Notes under the pieces: model-generated | Database searches by the model: none | Seen by the model: only the letters and a program-made list of their open reading frames with translations | What the model was told of the DNA's origin: nothing | Shown: positions 16,714 through 25,722 of the stretch, piece after piece | Numbering within the stretch: position 1 is the first letter of the stretch | How the letters are laid out: the number at the start of each line of letters is the position of its first letter | Made by a program: the position numbers and the translations under genes | NCBI RefSeq assembly: GCF_031851795.1 | Contig: NZ_CP134696.1 | Location: 1,778,501-1,842,500 of the forward strand | Reading direction: 5' to 3' | DNA length: 64,000 bases | DNA from: Pontibacter sp. G13 | GTDB taxonomy: Bacteria; Bacteroidota; Bacteroidia; J057

Positions 16714-18615
16714 ATGAACCTGCGATATTTTTTGAAGCCCCATATTTGGGGCTGCTATGCATGGCTCGTACTTTTCAACCTGCTTCCTACCTCCTTGTTG
16801 GCAGATCAAGTCATCATCTACCAACAACCTGTACCCAATCACGGGCACAAGGAGATCTCCAACCTCGAATCAGGCCACAGAGCCCAGCAGGAGGACATTC
16901 TCCAAAACACCCAATCCATTCAAGGACTTTCTGACACCCTCCTCCAAATGGAGTCAGCGTTGAATGGCTCTATGGAGCAGTTCCAAACCGAGGTGGAGTC
17001 AGAAGTAGGCAGCATTCAGACTGCCACTGAGCAAAATTATGAACGAATCGAGCGGATCAATCAACACGAGGTCCAATCCAACCAGAACTTCCTCGATAGC
17101 TTCTGGCTGCTGATTGCCGCTGCGATGGTGTTTTTGATGCAAGCGGGATTCACGGCATTTGAGGTAGGGGTTGTACGAATGGAGCATCGATCTGGGGTGG
17201 GCCTCAAAAACATGTTGGACTGGCTGGTAGTAGCAGTGGTATTCTACCTATTTGGGTATTCGATCATGTTCAATTTCGATGTGACCAAAGGAGCTGAAGC
17301 ATGGTATAGCTTGGAGAATCTGGATTTTTTCCTCTTCCAATTGGTTTTCGCCTCCACGGCGGTGACGATCATTTCTGGAGCCTTAGCCGAGCGTACCAAG
17401 CTGATTTTCTATTTCTTCATTGCGATAGTCGTCGGAGGAATCATTTATCCGATTGTAGGCAATATGGTTTGGGGCAACGGTCTCGATCCCAACCAATCGG
17501 CTTACCTATTTGATCGTGGATTCATGGATTTTGCGGGCTCTACGGTCGTACACTCGGTGGGGGCTTGGGTTTCTCTTATCGGCTGTATCCTGATTCAAGC
17601 ACGTGCAGATCGATTTTCAGATGATCCCAAACTGGTGCCTCGGCCTTACAACCTGGGCTATTCTACTTTGGGAGTCCTGATCCTGTGGTTTGGCTGGTGG
17701 GGCTTCAATGGCGGGACGAATCTGGCATTCAACGAAGATGTGAGTCATATCATCCTCAACACCAATTTGGCGGGCGCTGCTGGAGGAATCTCCGCATTTC
17801 TTTTGGGACTCATCACCTATACTCGCCGCACAGGGAAATTCCAATATGCCGATTTTCTCAAGCGCGAGATTGAGCAGGAAGAGGTATTCATGAAATTGCT
17901 CGGAGGTGTGTTGGGAGGTTTGGTCGCGATCACTGCATCGTGCAATATCGTCTCTGGCTCAGATGCCATTCTGATCGGGCTCATTGCGGGAGTGGTACAC
18001 AATCTCGCCTTCGATCTATTGGTGAAGCTCAAAATCGACGATCCAGTCGGGGCAATTCCTGTGCATGGTGCTTGTGGGGTATTGGGCACGATCCTCGTCA
18101 CAATAGGCAATCCTTTTCAGTTTTCGACCAATCAGCAATTCTATCAAGCCTTTTCCTACCAAACGATGATTGCAGCGAGGGATGCTTATTATGCGCCTAA
18201 TGGGGAAATGAATCTCAATCTGGCAGATATTCTCGCATCTATGGAAGAATCAGAGGACGATTACCCGCCCGCAGCGCAAATCGAATTCATTGATGCTGAC
18301 TCGATATTCAATGAATTTTTGATCAAGAACTATCTGCCACATGGAGCGGAATTGGCTGGTCGGCCGATGATGAGTGATTCGACCATCGAACAACATCTGA
18401 CGGACAATCCTGCATCTTTCCCACTGGCATTCGAGGAAACCTTCAGCAAATCGGTACTTCCACAAAGTTGGTTTGATCAGCTCATAGATCAATTGTATGG
18501 CATTCTCATCGTCATGTTGGTATCGGTAGGGATCTCGGGCATCATGTTTTTAGTACTGAAACCCTTCGGTATGCGGGTAAGTCCGGATCAGGAGAAACAC
18601 GGGGAGATTCTTTAA
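16714..18615 (+). CDS. ammonium transporter (Amt family) with periplasmic coiled-coil extension and long loop insertion
   Basis: 633 residues from ATG 16714, which opens a signal peptide (MNLRYFLKPHIWGCYAWLV); the frame extends upstream to a TTG at 16600 with no signal-like sequence. After the signal, about 90 residues form a heptad-rich helical region (GSMEQFQTEVESEVGSIQTA). The Amt core begins at FWLLIAAAMVFLMQAGF and carries the twin pore histidines in DFAGSTVVHSVGAW and GAIPVHGACGVLG. Between the second His and the last helix (LYGILIVMLVSVGISG) lie about 135 residues where ordinary Amt proteins have a short loop. The usual length is near 400-450 residues. The transport function is clear; the extensions suggest sensing or a partner. 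Confidence 0.9.
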   Translation: MNLRYFLKPHIWGCYAWLVLFNLLPTSLLADQVIIYQQPVPNHGHKEISNLESGHRAQQEDILQNTQSIQGLSDTLLQMESALNGSMEQFQTEVESEVGSIQTATEQNYERIERINQHEVQSNQNFLDSFWLLIAAAMVFLMQAGFTAFEVGVVRMEHRSGVGLKNMLDWLVVAVVFYLFGYSIMFNFDVTKGAEAWYSLENLDFFLFQLVFASTAVTIISGALAERTKLIFYFFIAIVVGGIIYPIVGNMVWGNGLDPNQSAYLFDRGFMDFAGSTVVHSVGAWVSLIGCILIQARADRFSDDPKLVPRPYNLGYSTLGVLILWFGWWGFNGGTNLAFNEDVSHIILNTNLAGAAGGISAFLLGLITYTRRTGKFQYADFLKREIEQEEVFMKLLGGVLGGLVAITASCNIVSGSDAILIGLIAGVVHNLAFDLLVKLKIDDPVGAIPVHGACGVLGTILVTIGNPFQFSTNQQFYQAFSYQTMIAARDAYYAPNGEMNLNLADILASMEESEDDYPPAAQIEFIDADSIFNEFLIKNYLPHGAELAGRPMMSDSTIEQHLTDNPASFPLAFEETFSKSVLPQSWFDQLIDQLYGILIVMLVSVGISGIMFLVLKPFGMRVSPDQEKHGEIL

Positions 18616-18625
18616 CTATGACTAC

Positions 18626-19570
18626 ATGGACATTCGTCTGATCAGTATTTCGCGAAAATATTGGGGGTGGAAAACGGTCAATTTGTTGGAACCATACAGC
18701 TCCAAAGACTTGCTGGGACTTTTTCAGCCCATCTTGCAAGGAGCTGGCAATCGATACCTCACGCTAGAAACCTTCCTCAATCGGATGGATCAGGAGAAGA
18801 CTGCCGTGAAAATCGCCTTGATCCCAACCGGAAGTGATCCGGATCATCCAGAAGCGTTCACGATGGACGTGCCCAGTAGAGCATTTTACTTGACGTACTC
18901 CGAGACTGAGCAAGCAGTGATCAAGCAGCAGATTCACGATGCGCTGAGTGACTTGTTAAGGAAATCGGTGAGCAAACTTCCCATCCGGGAAGCCAAGGGG
19001 ATATTTGACTTTCTGTTTCCCCCTCAGGAGGCTATGTCCAACGAATTCAAGCAGGTATGGGCGGTAGCCAAAAAGCTGGTGGAAGAAGAAGCGATGAAAA
19101 GTATGACCAACGGGGATATCACTGGCACTTCTCCTTCCCAGCCTCCGTTGCATCCAGATCTTTCGGGAGGAATCGTCTCGCCCATCGCCTATCCAGAACC
19201 TCCTCTACAAGCCACGCTCGATTGCAAAAATAGAATCCTCCGCTATCTCGTATATCTCGATCAGATTCGAGACCATCTATCCAAAGCCAAGATTGAAAAC
19301 TCCATTGACATGCTCAAAGGGCTGATGGGACACATGGGAGATTGCTGCCCGCTCGTCTCCCATTCCACAGAAAACCTCAATGCCCTGCTGACGATCCAGT
19401 CGAGATTCAACCTCTATCAGCAGGCTCATCTGGAGGGAATCATATCCATGGAGGAACATGTCCGAAACATGGGTGTGGTAACGAGTACCCTGCTCAAATT
19501 CATCGACCGCCTGGGTACGCAATTCAAAGTGTGCCGAGACCAAGTTTCTAGAGCCATCGGAAGCACCTGA
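18626..19570 (+). CDS. protein with EAD11-like (effector-associated domain 11) C-terminus
   Basis: 314 residues, starting 10 bp after the ammonium transporter, so the two are almost surely cotranscribed. An ATG at 18618 is in a frame that stops at once, leaving ATG 18626. The last 110 residues match the effector-associated domain 11 pattern: an opening helix (IRDHLSKAKIENSIDMLKGL) and then LLTIQSRFNLYQQAHLEGIIS with SMEEHVRNMGVV and a final LLKFIDRLG. EADs are small helical adaptor domains that recruit partners in bacterial conflict or signalling systems. The N-terminal 190 residues (YLTYSETEQAVIKQQIHDAL) are not recognised. No signal peptide is seen, so it acts in the cytoplasm. Confidence 0.72.
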   Translation: MDIRLISISRKYWGWKTVNLLEPYSSKDLLGLFQPILQGAGNRYLTLETFLNRMDQEKTAVKIALIPTGSDPDHPEAFTMDVPSRAFYLTYSETEQAVIKQQIHDALSDLLRKSVSKLPIREAKGIFDFLFPPQEAMSNEFKQVWAVAKKLVEEEAMKSMTNGDITGTSPSQPPLHPDLSGGIVSPIAYPEPPLQATLDCKNRILRYLVYLDQIRDHLSKAKIENSIDMLKGLMGHMGDCCPLVSHSTENLNALLTIQSRFNLYQQAHLEGIISMEEHVRNMGVVTSTLLKFIDRLGTQFKVCRDQVSRAIGST

Positions 19571-19675
19571 ATATCAAATGTATTCGCAGGAGGAAGGTCG
19601 TACGGCTTGGAAGGAAAAATGGACAGCTTTAGGATTAGAAGTGGTGGCGCTGTTCCAAAGGCCAATAGTTTAACA

Positions 19676-19710
19676 TCAAAAAGCCCGAGTATCTTGTGAT
19701 ACTCGGGCTT
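19676..19710 (-). terminator. intrinsic terminator of tRNA-Asp copy 1
   Basis: On the minus strand the 12-bp stem aagcccgagtat/atactcgggctt (arms 19681-19692 and 19699-19710, 6-nt loop) runs into TTTTTGATG. It lies 11 bp beyond the tRNA. The plus-strand side lacks a good T run, so it serves the tRNA mainly. Confidence 0.82.
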
Positions 19711-19721
19711 GGTTTTGTTGG

Positions 19722-19795
19722 CGGTCCGGACGGGACTCGAACCCGCGACCCCATGCGTGACAGGCATGTATTCTAACCAACTGAACTACCGGACC
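19722..19795 (-). tRNA. tRNA-Asp (GTC), copy 1
   Basis: 74 nt on the minus strand. The acceptor arms are GGTCCGG and CCGGACC with discriminator G, and the anticodon stem CATGC/GCATG encloses loop CTGTCAC with anticodon GTC. The T-arm reads GCGGGTTCGAGTCCCGT. The encoded 3' end is GCC, so the last A of CCA is not templated here. An identical copy lies at 37655-37728, with the same promoter and its own terminator. Confidence 0.97.
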
Positions 19796-19814
19796 ATTCT
19801 TTCGAATGCGGATG

Positions 19815-19844
19815 CAAAGGTAGCGTTTTCAGATTAAGATGCAA
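19815..19844 (-). promoter_or_regulatory. promoter of tRNA-Asp copy 1
   Basis: On the minus strand TTG (19842-19844), 19 nt, then TACCTTTG (19815-19822) match the Bacteroidota -33/-7 promoter TTG-N17to23-TAnnTTTG. The -7 box is 19 nt from the tRNA 5' end. The second tRNA-Asp has the same box, the same 19-nt spacer and the same distance to the tRNA. Confidence 0.85.
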
Positions 19845-19862
19845 GTGCTGCCTTGAAATTTT

Positions 19863-20774
19863 TCAATTTTCTTTCTTGAGATTCCGCAGCATCCCTTCCA
19901 CTTCAGAACCATATCGCTCTGAAAATCCCAGCTCCAGCGCCTTCAACATCGCTTCCCGCGCAAGGTCAATCGCCTGTTCCTCCAAATGCAGATGCGCCCA
20001 ATTTCGGTAGAGATAAGGGCTGTCTGGATCTAGGGTCTGTGATTCCTCCAGATCTGTACGCGCCTTGCCAAGGTCTCCCATTTTGACATAGGCAAATCCT
20101 CGATGACTCAGAGGCTCGGCCCATTTCGGAGCCAATCGATGCGCTTGATCGAGATGCATCACAGCTTCCTCCATCTCTGGGGCCTCCTGCGCATGTTCCA
20201 CCAGATAAAACCCCAAGTCATTTCTGAGCACTTGCTGATTGGGCCACTTGGCCACGCCTTCCCGCAGCAGTTCGATTGCCAGCTCCAGGCGCTCGGTTTT
20301 GACCATGAGATCGCTTTTCAACTGGACGGTCTGCGGATTGGGACCAGCGAGCGCTTCCCAACGATCCAATGCCTCAAGCGCTTCCAGATAGCGGTTATTG
20401 TCCTTCAACACCATCGCTTTCATGAACAGAAACTTGACATTCATGCAATCCGGCGTCTCGTACAGGGTAGCATTGAAGAGTGCTTCGGCCTTTCGATCGA
20501 GATGATTCAGGAAGAGGATTTTGTAGAAGAGCAGGCGTTCATTGGGACCCGTATGGTCAATGGCCTGATTGAGGAATGTGAGCCCTTTTTCCAACAATCC
20601 TCCGCCTTGCATGCCCAAGGCAATGCCCATTCCTTCAAGCGCTCTGGGGTCATTGGGACGACGATCGAGCGCAAATCGAAAGGCAATGGCAGCGGGATGG
20701 TAAGATTCCTGCTTGAGGAGATTGTAGCCGCGATTCAGCGAAGATTTGTATTGGAGATCATGGAGCCAAGCCAT
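19863..20774 (-). CDS. tetratricopeptide repeat protein
   Basis: 303 residues with no signal peptide, made almost entirely of about eight TPR-like helical pairs. Typical repeat cores are SYHPAAIAFRFALDRRPNDP, RYLEALEALDRWEALAG and GDLGKARTDLEESQTLDPDS. Such solenoids bind partner proteins. Nothing in the neighbourhood identifies the partner; the gene sits between tRNA-Asp and a divergent secreted-protein gene. Confidence 0.8.
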   Translation of the reverse strand: MAWLHDLQYKSSLNRGYNLLKQESYHPAAIAFRFALDRRPNDPRALEGMGIALGMQGGGLLEKGLTFLNQAIDHTGPNERLLFYKILFLNHLDRKAEALFNATLYETPDCMNVKFLFMKAMVLKDNNRYLEALEALDRWEALAGPNPQTVQLKSDLMVKTERLELAIELLREGVAKWPNQQVLRNDLGFYLVEHAQEAPEMEEAVMHLDQAHRLAPKWAEPLSHRGFAYVKMGDLGKARTDLEESQTLDPDSPYLYRNWAHLHLEEQAIDLAREAMLKALELGFSERYGSEVEGMLRNLKKEN

Positions 20775-20886
20775 AGGTTCAATCGATTTTGATGATGGGA
20801 TGGTTTATAGGGACATATCGTTTGTCGACCCAACAAGCCAAGATTGGCGGTTATTTTGTAATTTCCGAGATCAATCCTTCCTCGAT

Positions 20887-21384
20887 ATGAGATCTATCCT
20901 TCTAGCCTTTGCCTTTTTGGGCATGTCCTTCACCACTTACGCACAGACGCACTTCGCAGCCGAATGTCAGGGTGAATGGACCGGATTCCTCCACATCTAT
21001 GCCGGCGGCCAGCTTCGCGACAGTGTGGAGATCATTTTCACATCAGCACCGACAGACACTCCGGAAGTGTATATCTGGCGCACTCAATACCTCTCCGAAA
21101 CTCACCCAATGACCAAAGACTATCGCCTCAGAATGGTCAATGGAGCCGCTGGACAGTACGAAACCGACGAAGGCGATGGCATTGTCCTCAAAGATTATCG
21201 CTTCGGAAACAAGTTGTACAGCATGTTCGAGACCGGGGAAACCTACCTCACAGCCACCTACGAGCTAGTCGGTGATCGGCTGATCTTCGAAGTGACCTCC
21301 GGCAAACAACTCTCCCAAGATGCCGAAGTCAACAATTTCTCCGTCGGGTATGTACAGCGTGCCGTGCTGACGAAAAGGGAATAA
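20887..21384 (+). CDS. small secreted protein of unknown function
   Basis: About 165 residues from ATG 20887, which starts a signal peptide (MRSILLAFAFLGMSFTTYAQ); the frame is open 47 codons further upstream with no signal-like sequence. The mature part is beta-rich and begins THFAAECQGEWTGFLHIYAG, like lipocalin- or avidin-type small barrels, but I cannot assign a family. It overlaps nothing and ends 7 bp before the stop of the converging glycosyltransferase gene. Confidence 0.65.
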   Translation: MRSILLAFAFLGMSFTTYAQTHFAAECQGEWTGFLHIYAGGQLRDSVEIIFTSAPTDTPEVYIWRTQYLSETHPMTKDYRLRMVNGAAGQYETDEGDGIVLKDYRFGNKLYSMFETGETYLTATYELVGDRLIFEVTSGKQLSQDAEVNNFSVGYVQRAVLTKRE

Positions 21385-21390
21385 CCTGCA

Positions 21391-23697
21391 CTACTTCCAC
21401 TGGATCGTCACATCGTCGATTCCAATGACTTGATGATCTGAATTCCAGACGAATACTTGCAACACATCTCCTGGCTGAATCGAATCCGTATGCACCGATC
21501 TTCCCCATACTGGCTGCCAATGGCTTTTGGGTTGGGTGAATGGGCGGAACGGGTGATTCTCTGTGAAGATTCGATTTCCATCGCGCAGGATCGTTACCAC
21601 AATCATACCCCAATTTCCAGCTGGGAAGCTTGCTTGAAGCTGAAATTCCACCTCAAGAGAGCCTGAAGCCTCAGCCAAAGGGATCTTGAGAAGATCTGCA
21701 TATTCGTGCTGCTTCTCCATTTGTAGGCTGAATCTGCCCTTGAATGGTTGTTGATCCTGGGCGTATCCTGCATACTCCGAACCTTGCCATTCCTCGAAAT
21801 CCTCCACAAACTGATGTCTCCAAGTCTCAGGTTGTGGAGTCCATTTTCCGACATATCGGATGTACCCGCCAGCGATTGTATCCTGCAAGACGGGTTGGCG
21901 ATTTCTGAATAGAAGCTTCTCCACACTAGCCGGAGGAATTCCCGGCCCTTTCACCCAAAAGAGATAGGACTTCTCGGAAGCTTTCGCCAAGATGTCGCCC
22001 CAACCGCCTGCCATTTGTGGCGACAAAACCATCACCGCTGAGTCTAGCTTATCTCCCTGCCAAGCTGCGGGCAGTTTCGATTGAGAGATGCATAGGATAG
22101 AATCTCCTTTTTCGGAGGCCCAATCATTCATCTGTTGACGGATTTTCAACAACGAGGGAGCTTTTCGGAGCTTGAGTAGGTTGTGATAGGAAGGGTTGGG
22201 CGAAAGCTGGGAGACCTCGAGATCTGCGTATGCGTCATAGAAATTCCGCTCATTCGTCAGAACATACAAACTATCGGACACACTCAAGAGCGAATCCAAC
22301 GCCTGGGGGCGCCAATGCTCGTGGACATGGGAAAGGTTGAATTTATCCAGATAATAGCCGATTCCATGTGGTTCGCAGCTATGAACCATGATTGGGAGCG
22401 GCTCCTCACGAAAGCAGGAATCCAAATACTGAACATCTGCCCAGGGCCGGTAATGATGCGAAAAGTATTGCCGATACAGATCTTGAGATCGCCGCCCATG
22501 CACGATATCCGCTTGAATTCGATCCTCCACCCCGCGCCATTCCCCCAAACAGGTCGCCATACAGTAGATGGCCATTCCGCCCAAGATCCATTGCCTGAAA
22601 ATAGGATTGAGCGATGCCCGATCTTTCAGCCATTGTCCAATTGCCGCAACACACAACAGTGCGTAAACAGGGAAATTTACGACAAATACCCGCAGCGGAG
22701 GATTGTCGCCACGCACGATCACCATGACAAAGGGAATCAGGCAGATCCCAAGCATCATCCCCCAGAGGACATTCATCCGCCGATAGCGCCACACTGCCCA
22801 AATGGTGGCCGCCAGACATAGCACAATGAGCACCCAGCGCCCGGATACGATTCCTTCCATCAAGTTTGGGAGGTAATACCCCAGCTTGGAAAACTCCCAA
22901 CGCGGGCCCGGCACAACATACCGGTTCATGAAGACGGAGCGAAAAACTGGGGCATACAGTCCAAGAGATGCCACTACTCCCAGCCCCATTGCCAAGCCCA
23001 GGTGCACGGTACGGAGTCGCATAGCCTTTTGCCACCTGGCGGCCAAGCCGAGCGCTCTATCCTGTGCCAAAGCTCCCAATGTCTGGAATGCCAAGCCCAG
23101 CATCATCCCCAAAATTGGATAGGCATTGGAAGGGACCGTGTACATCAACAAGCAGGTAGCCAACCCCAATCCCCATACCTTCCTGCGCTTTCCTCCTTGC
23201 AAATAAGCCACGGCGAAATTCAGGCCCATGACCAGAAGGGCCGCACTCAATCCATAGCCCCGAATCTGTACCACGAACCACACATACGGCAGGGAGGTCA
23301 GCAACACCAGCGCCGTCAACCAGCCTGTCTCGCGACTCACGAGGCGCTTCCCCAATCGATATATCCCCAAGAGGGTCCACAAGGCATAAGCCGCAGGCAC
23401 CATTCGGAGCAATACGGGATGGTCCATCAATTGCTCCATCGAATCAATCCCTGCGAGTTTGAGGTAGAGATTGTTGAGCAGGTTGCAGAACAGGTGGTTG
23501 TTGGGGACATGGTAGTCAGTCAGCGTCTGACTGATAGGAACGAATGTGAAGAATTTCAGGGTGTAGAGTTCATCGTTCCAGAAATCCAGCTGCATGCGGT
23601 CCCAGAGCATCCAGCAGGCAAATGCGCCCAGCAAGATGCTCCATACCCAGAAATATCGCGGGGTCGAATTCTTGGTGGGATCGATCGGTAGATTCAT
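21391..23697 (-). CDS. GT39-like integral membrane glycosyltransferase with C-terminal beta-sandwich
   Basis: About 768 residues from ATG 23695-23697 (an earlier in-frame ATG at 23724 is possible). About a dozen hydrophobic helices fill residues 20-400. The first loop contains DFWNDELYTLKFF, with the Asp-Glu pair used by PMT/ArnT-type enzymes that take sugars from polyprenyl phosphate donors. A long periplasmic part follows, and the last 130 residues (FSLQMEKQHEYADLLKIPLA, ending VIGIDDVTIQWK) look like a carbohydrate-binding beta-sandwich. This suggests sugar transfer to an envelope glycan or protein, substrate unknown. Confidence 0.72.
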   Translation of the reverse strand: MNLPIDPTKNSTPRYFWVWSILLGAFACWMLWDRMQLDFWNDELYTLKFFTFVPISQTLTDYHVPNNHLFCNLLNNLYLKLAGIDSMEQLMDHPVLLRMVPAAYALWTLLGIYRLGKRLVSRETGWLTALVLLTSLPYVWFVVQIRGYGLSAALLVMGLNFAVAYLQGGKRRKVWGLGLATCLLMYTVPSNAYPILGMMLGLAFQTLGALAQDRALGLAARWQKAMRLRTVHLGLAMGLGVVASLGLYAPVFRSVFMNRYVVPGPRWEFSKLGYYLPNLMEGIVSGRWVLIVLCLAATIWAVWRYRRMNVLWGMMLGICLIPFVMVIVRGDNPPLRVFVVNFPVYALLCVAAIGQWLKDRASLNPIFRQWILGGMAIYCMATCLGEWRGVEDRIQADIVHGRRSQDLYRQYFSHHYRPWADVQYLDSCFREEPLPIMVHSCEPHGIGYYLDKFNLSHVHEHWRPQALDSLLSVSDSLYVLTNERNFYDAYADLEVSQLSPNPSYHNLLKLRKAPSLLKIRQQMNDWASEKGDSILCISQSKLPAAWQGDKLDSAVMVLSPQMAGGWGDILAKASEKSYLFWVKGPGIPPASVEKLLFRNRQPVLQDTIAGGYIRYVGKWTPQPETWRHQFVEDFEEWQGSEYAGYAQDQQPFKGRFSLQMEKQHEYADLLKIPLAEASGSLEVEFQLQASFPAGNWGMIVVTILRDGNRIFTENHPFRPFTQPKSHWQPVWGRSVHTDSIQPGDVLQVFVWNSDHQVIGIDDVTIQWK

Positions 23698-23729
23698 GGT
23701 CGAGAGATTGGCGGAAACATACATTCCGA

Positions 23730-23771
23730 AAAAAGATGCCGAGTAGCTCCCTGTTTCAGGGCACTCGGCAT
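23730..23771 (-). terminator. intrinsic terminator of the amidohydrolase gene
   Basis: On the minus strand ATGCCGAGT/ACTCGGCAT with an inner CCCTG/CAGGG forms an extended stem (outer arms 23736-23744 and 23763-23771), followed by CTTTTTTCGG. It lies between the amidohydrolase stop and the next gene on the same strand. Confidence 0.85.
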
Positions 23772-23815
23772 GGCTTGGACAAATTTAATTCACTGGATCA
23801 AATTGCCCAATCACA

Positions 23816-25588
23816 TTATTCATTTCCGGAGGCCGAATCGGTATTTTCCGGTAAGTCAAAGCTTCTTCCTCCGAAGGTCACCCGAATGATCTTTCCATCC
23901 TCAATTTCATAGATAGCCACTGCCTGAAGGGTTCCTCCATTGGCAAATCCAGTCACTCGTTCTTGGTCGATAATCAGATTCCCGCGTACGATTCGGTTGA
24001 TCAATTCGCAGTGTAGATCGGGAATATTCTGGAGCATCTGCTCATAGCCCGGTCTGATCAAATGCTTGCCTTTCTGCTGGAGCTGATTGGGAAAACTGTA
24101 GATCTCCAAACTGTCGCTGTAAGGTTCCAAAAATGCCTCGATATCTCGGGCATTGTAGGCATTGAGTTGTTGCTGGACGAGTTCTTCAGGAGAGACCTCG
24201 ATGATTTCCTCGACAGGATGCACTTTTCCGTGCTTGATGACGATTTCCACTTGCTTCCAGCCTTCCAGATCCTCCAGCGGATTGGCACCTAACACGACCA
24301 AATCTGCGACTTTCCCTTCTGCAATAGAGCCCCATTCGGCTTCTTGCCCGAGCATTTCGGCAGGATGGATGGTCGACGCTTGAAGGATTTCCAGGCTCGT
24401 CAATCCATCCGCTTCCATCTGGTCGATTTCATCATAAAAGGAGCTCGCATGCAAGGTCCCGATATTGCCTGCATCCGTTCCCGTCACGATTCGGACCCCG
24501 GCTTCCTTCAACATTTTGAGGTTCATGGCCATGATGCTGTCCGCACGCAATTTTTGGGTCTGGAGAAATTCTACCGCACTGGGATTATTCGCCAACCGCA
24601 CGATCCGTGGGTGGGCAAGATGCTTGAGATCCATCAGCGAACCGAGGGTCATAGGGTTGGCGATGGCAAAATCTTCGGGGGAAAAATCATATGCCTTCAT
24701 GAAGGTCTGCCCATAATTTCCGCTAACGATTAAGGTCGGCACATAGGAAACCTCTGCCGCTAGCAACATTTGCACAAACTCCTCATCTACAGATTCATTG
24801 TCGACGCTGTGAACCAGAAAGTCCGCTCCTGCCTGTACGGCGAGTTTGGCAGTTTTCAATTGGGTGGCATGCACGGCCACTTTGAGGTTGTGTGCATGGC
24901 TTTCATCGATGGCAGCCTTCACGACCTCGTAATAATCTGTCGCGGGGAAATCGACCCCATCCAGATACCAAATTTTGATAAAATCTGGCTTGAAAGGAAG
25001 TTGCCGCCGCACCTCTGCACGAGCGGCTTCTGCATCCTCAATCTGATGAATTGGGGCATCTTCCAAGTTGAAGACGGGAGGCTGATAAGGAGAAATCAGC
25101 GGGCCTGTGACGAACAGGTTGGGGAATTCGGTGGAATCGGCGTATTCGGAGCGAATGGCATAATTGGCCATGGGTCCGCCCACATCCATCACAGTCGTGA
25201 TTCCGCATCGGAGATAGCGCTTCAGGAAATCGCCCGCTTGGCTTCTCACCCATGCGATCTCTTCCTCATAGGGGCGATAGCTTCGAAGGTCTATCGCATC
25301 TGGACGGGTGTAAAGTCCGCCGGATTGGAACAAGTGGATATGTGCATCCACCAAGCCGGGGATCAACCATTTTCCTTCGCCATCAATCACGGTCGCGCCT
25401 TCGGGAACAGCGGCCTTTTTGGAGATGTCCAAAATTCGGCCATCGAGGATGGAAACGGTCCGAGTTTGAATGTTCCCGGTTTCCACATCCACCATTTGGA
25501 TGTCTCGAATGATCAGGTCTGGGGACTGGGCCAATAGATTTCCGCAATAGAGTAGGCCCAACAATGTGAATAAAAGAGATGTTCGCAT
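23816..25588 (-). CDS. secreted amidohydrolase with C-terminal SnoaL/NTF2-like domain
   Basis: About 590 residues from ATG 25586-25588, which begins a signal peptide (MRTSLLFTLLGLLYCGNLLAQ); an open extension upstream lacks signal features. LIIRDIQMVDVETG, then GKWLIPGLVDAHIHLF with the metal-binding HxH, mark the metal-dependent amidohydrolase fold of imidazolonepropionase/prolidase-like enzymes. AVHATQLKTAKLAV and VTGTDAGNIGTLHA carry later metal ligands. The last 120 residues (QQQLNAYNARDIEAFLEPYS, EIEDGKIIRVTFGG) are a SnoaL/NTF2-like domain, a fusion less common than the bare hydrolase. The substrate is unknown. Confidence 0.82.
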   Translation of the reverse strand: MRTSLLFTLLGLLYCGNLLAQSPDLIIRDIQMVDVETGNIQTRTVSILDGRILDISKKAAVPEGATVIDGEGKWLIPGLVDAHIHLFQSGGLYTRPDAIDLRSYRPYEEEIAWVRSQAGDFLKRYLRCGITTVMDVGGPMANYAIRSEYADSTEFPNLFVTGPLISPYQPPVFNLEDAPIHQIEDAEAARAEVRRQLPFKPDFIKIWYLDGVDFPATDYYEVVKAAIDESHAHNLKVAVHATQLKTAKLAVQAGADFLVHSVDNESVDEEFVQMLLAAEVSYVPTLIVSGNYGQTFMKAYDFSPEDFAIANPMTLGSLMDLKHLAHPRIVRLANNPSAVEFLQTQKLRADSIMAMNLKMLKEAGVRIVTGTDAGNIGTLHASSFYDEIDQMEADGLTSLEILQASTIHPAEMLGQEAEWGSIAEGKVADLVVLGANPLEDLEGWKQVEIVIKHGKVHPVEEIIEVSPEELVQQQLNAYNARDIEAFLEPYSDSLEIYSFPNQLQQKGKHLIRPGYEQMLQNIPDLHCELINRIVRGNLIIDQERVTGFANGGTLQAVAIYEIEDGKIIRVTFGGRSFDLPENTDSASGNE

Positions 25589-25722
25589 GAGATAGAATGA
25601 GGTTTTGGGAGGAAGGACAGAGTTTGATGCCAAAGTTTGAATCCGAGGAAATATTCGATGATTCAGGCTATGATCCATCTCCAATCATACGCATCCCCCC
25701 CTCGATCTCCAAATTCCTCCGC

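Noticed and set aside
20103..20792. 229-codon ORF antisense to the TPR gene
   Set aside because: His/Gln-rich composition of an antisense shadow; the TPR repeats on the other strand are clear.
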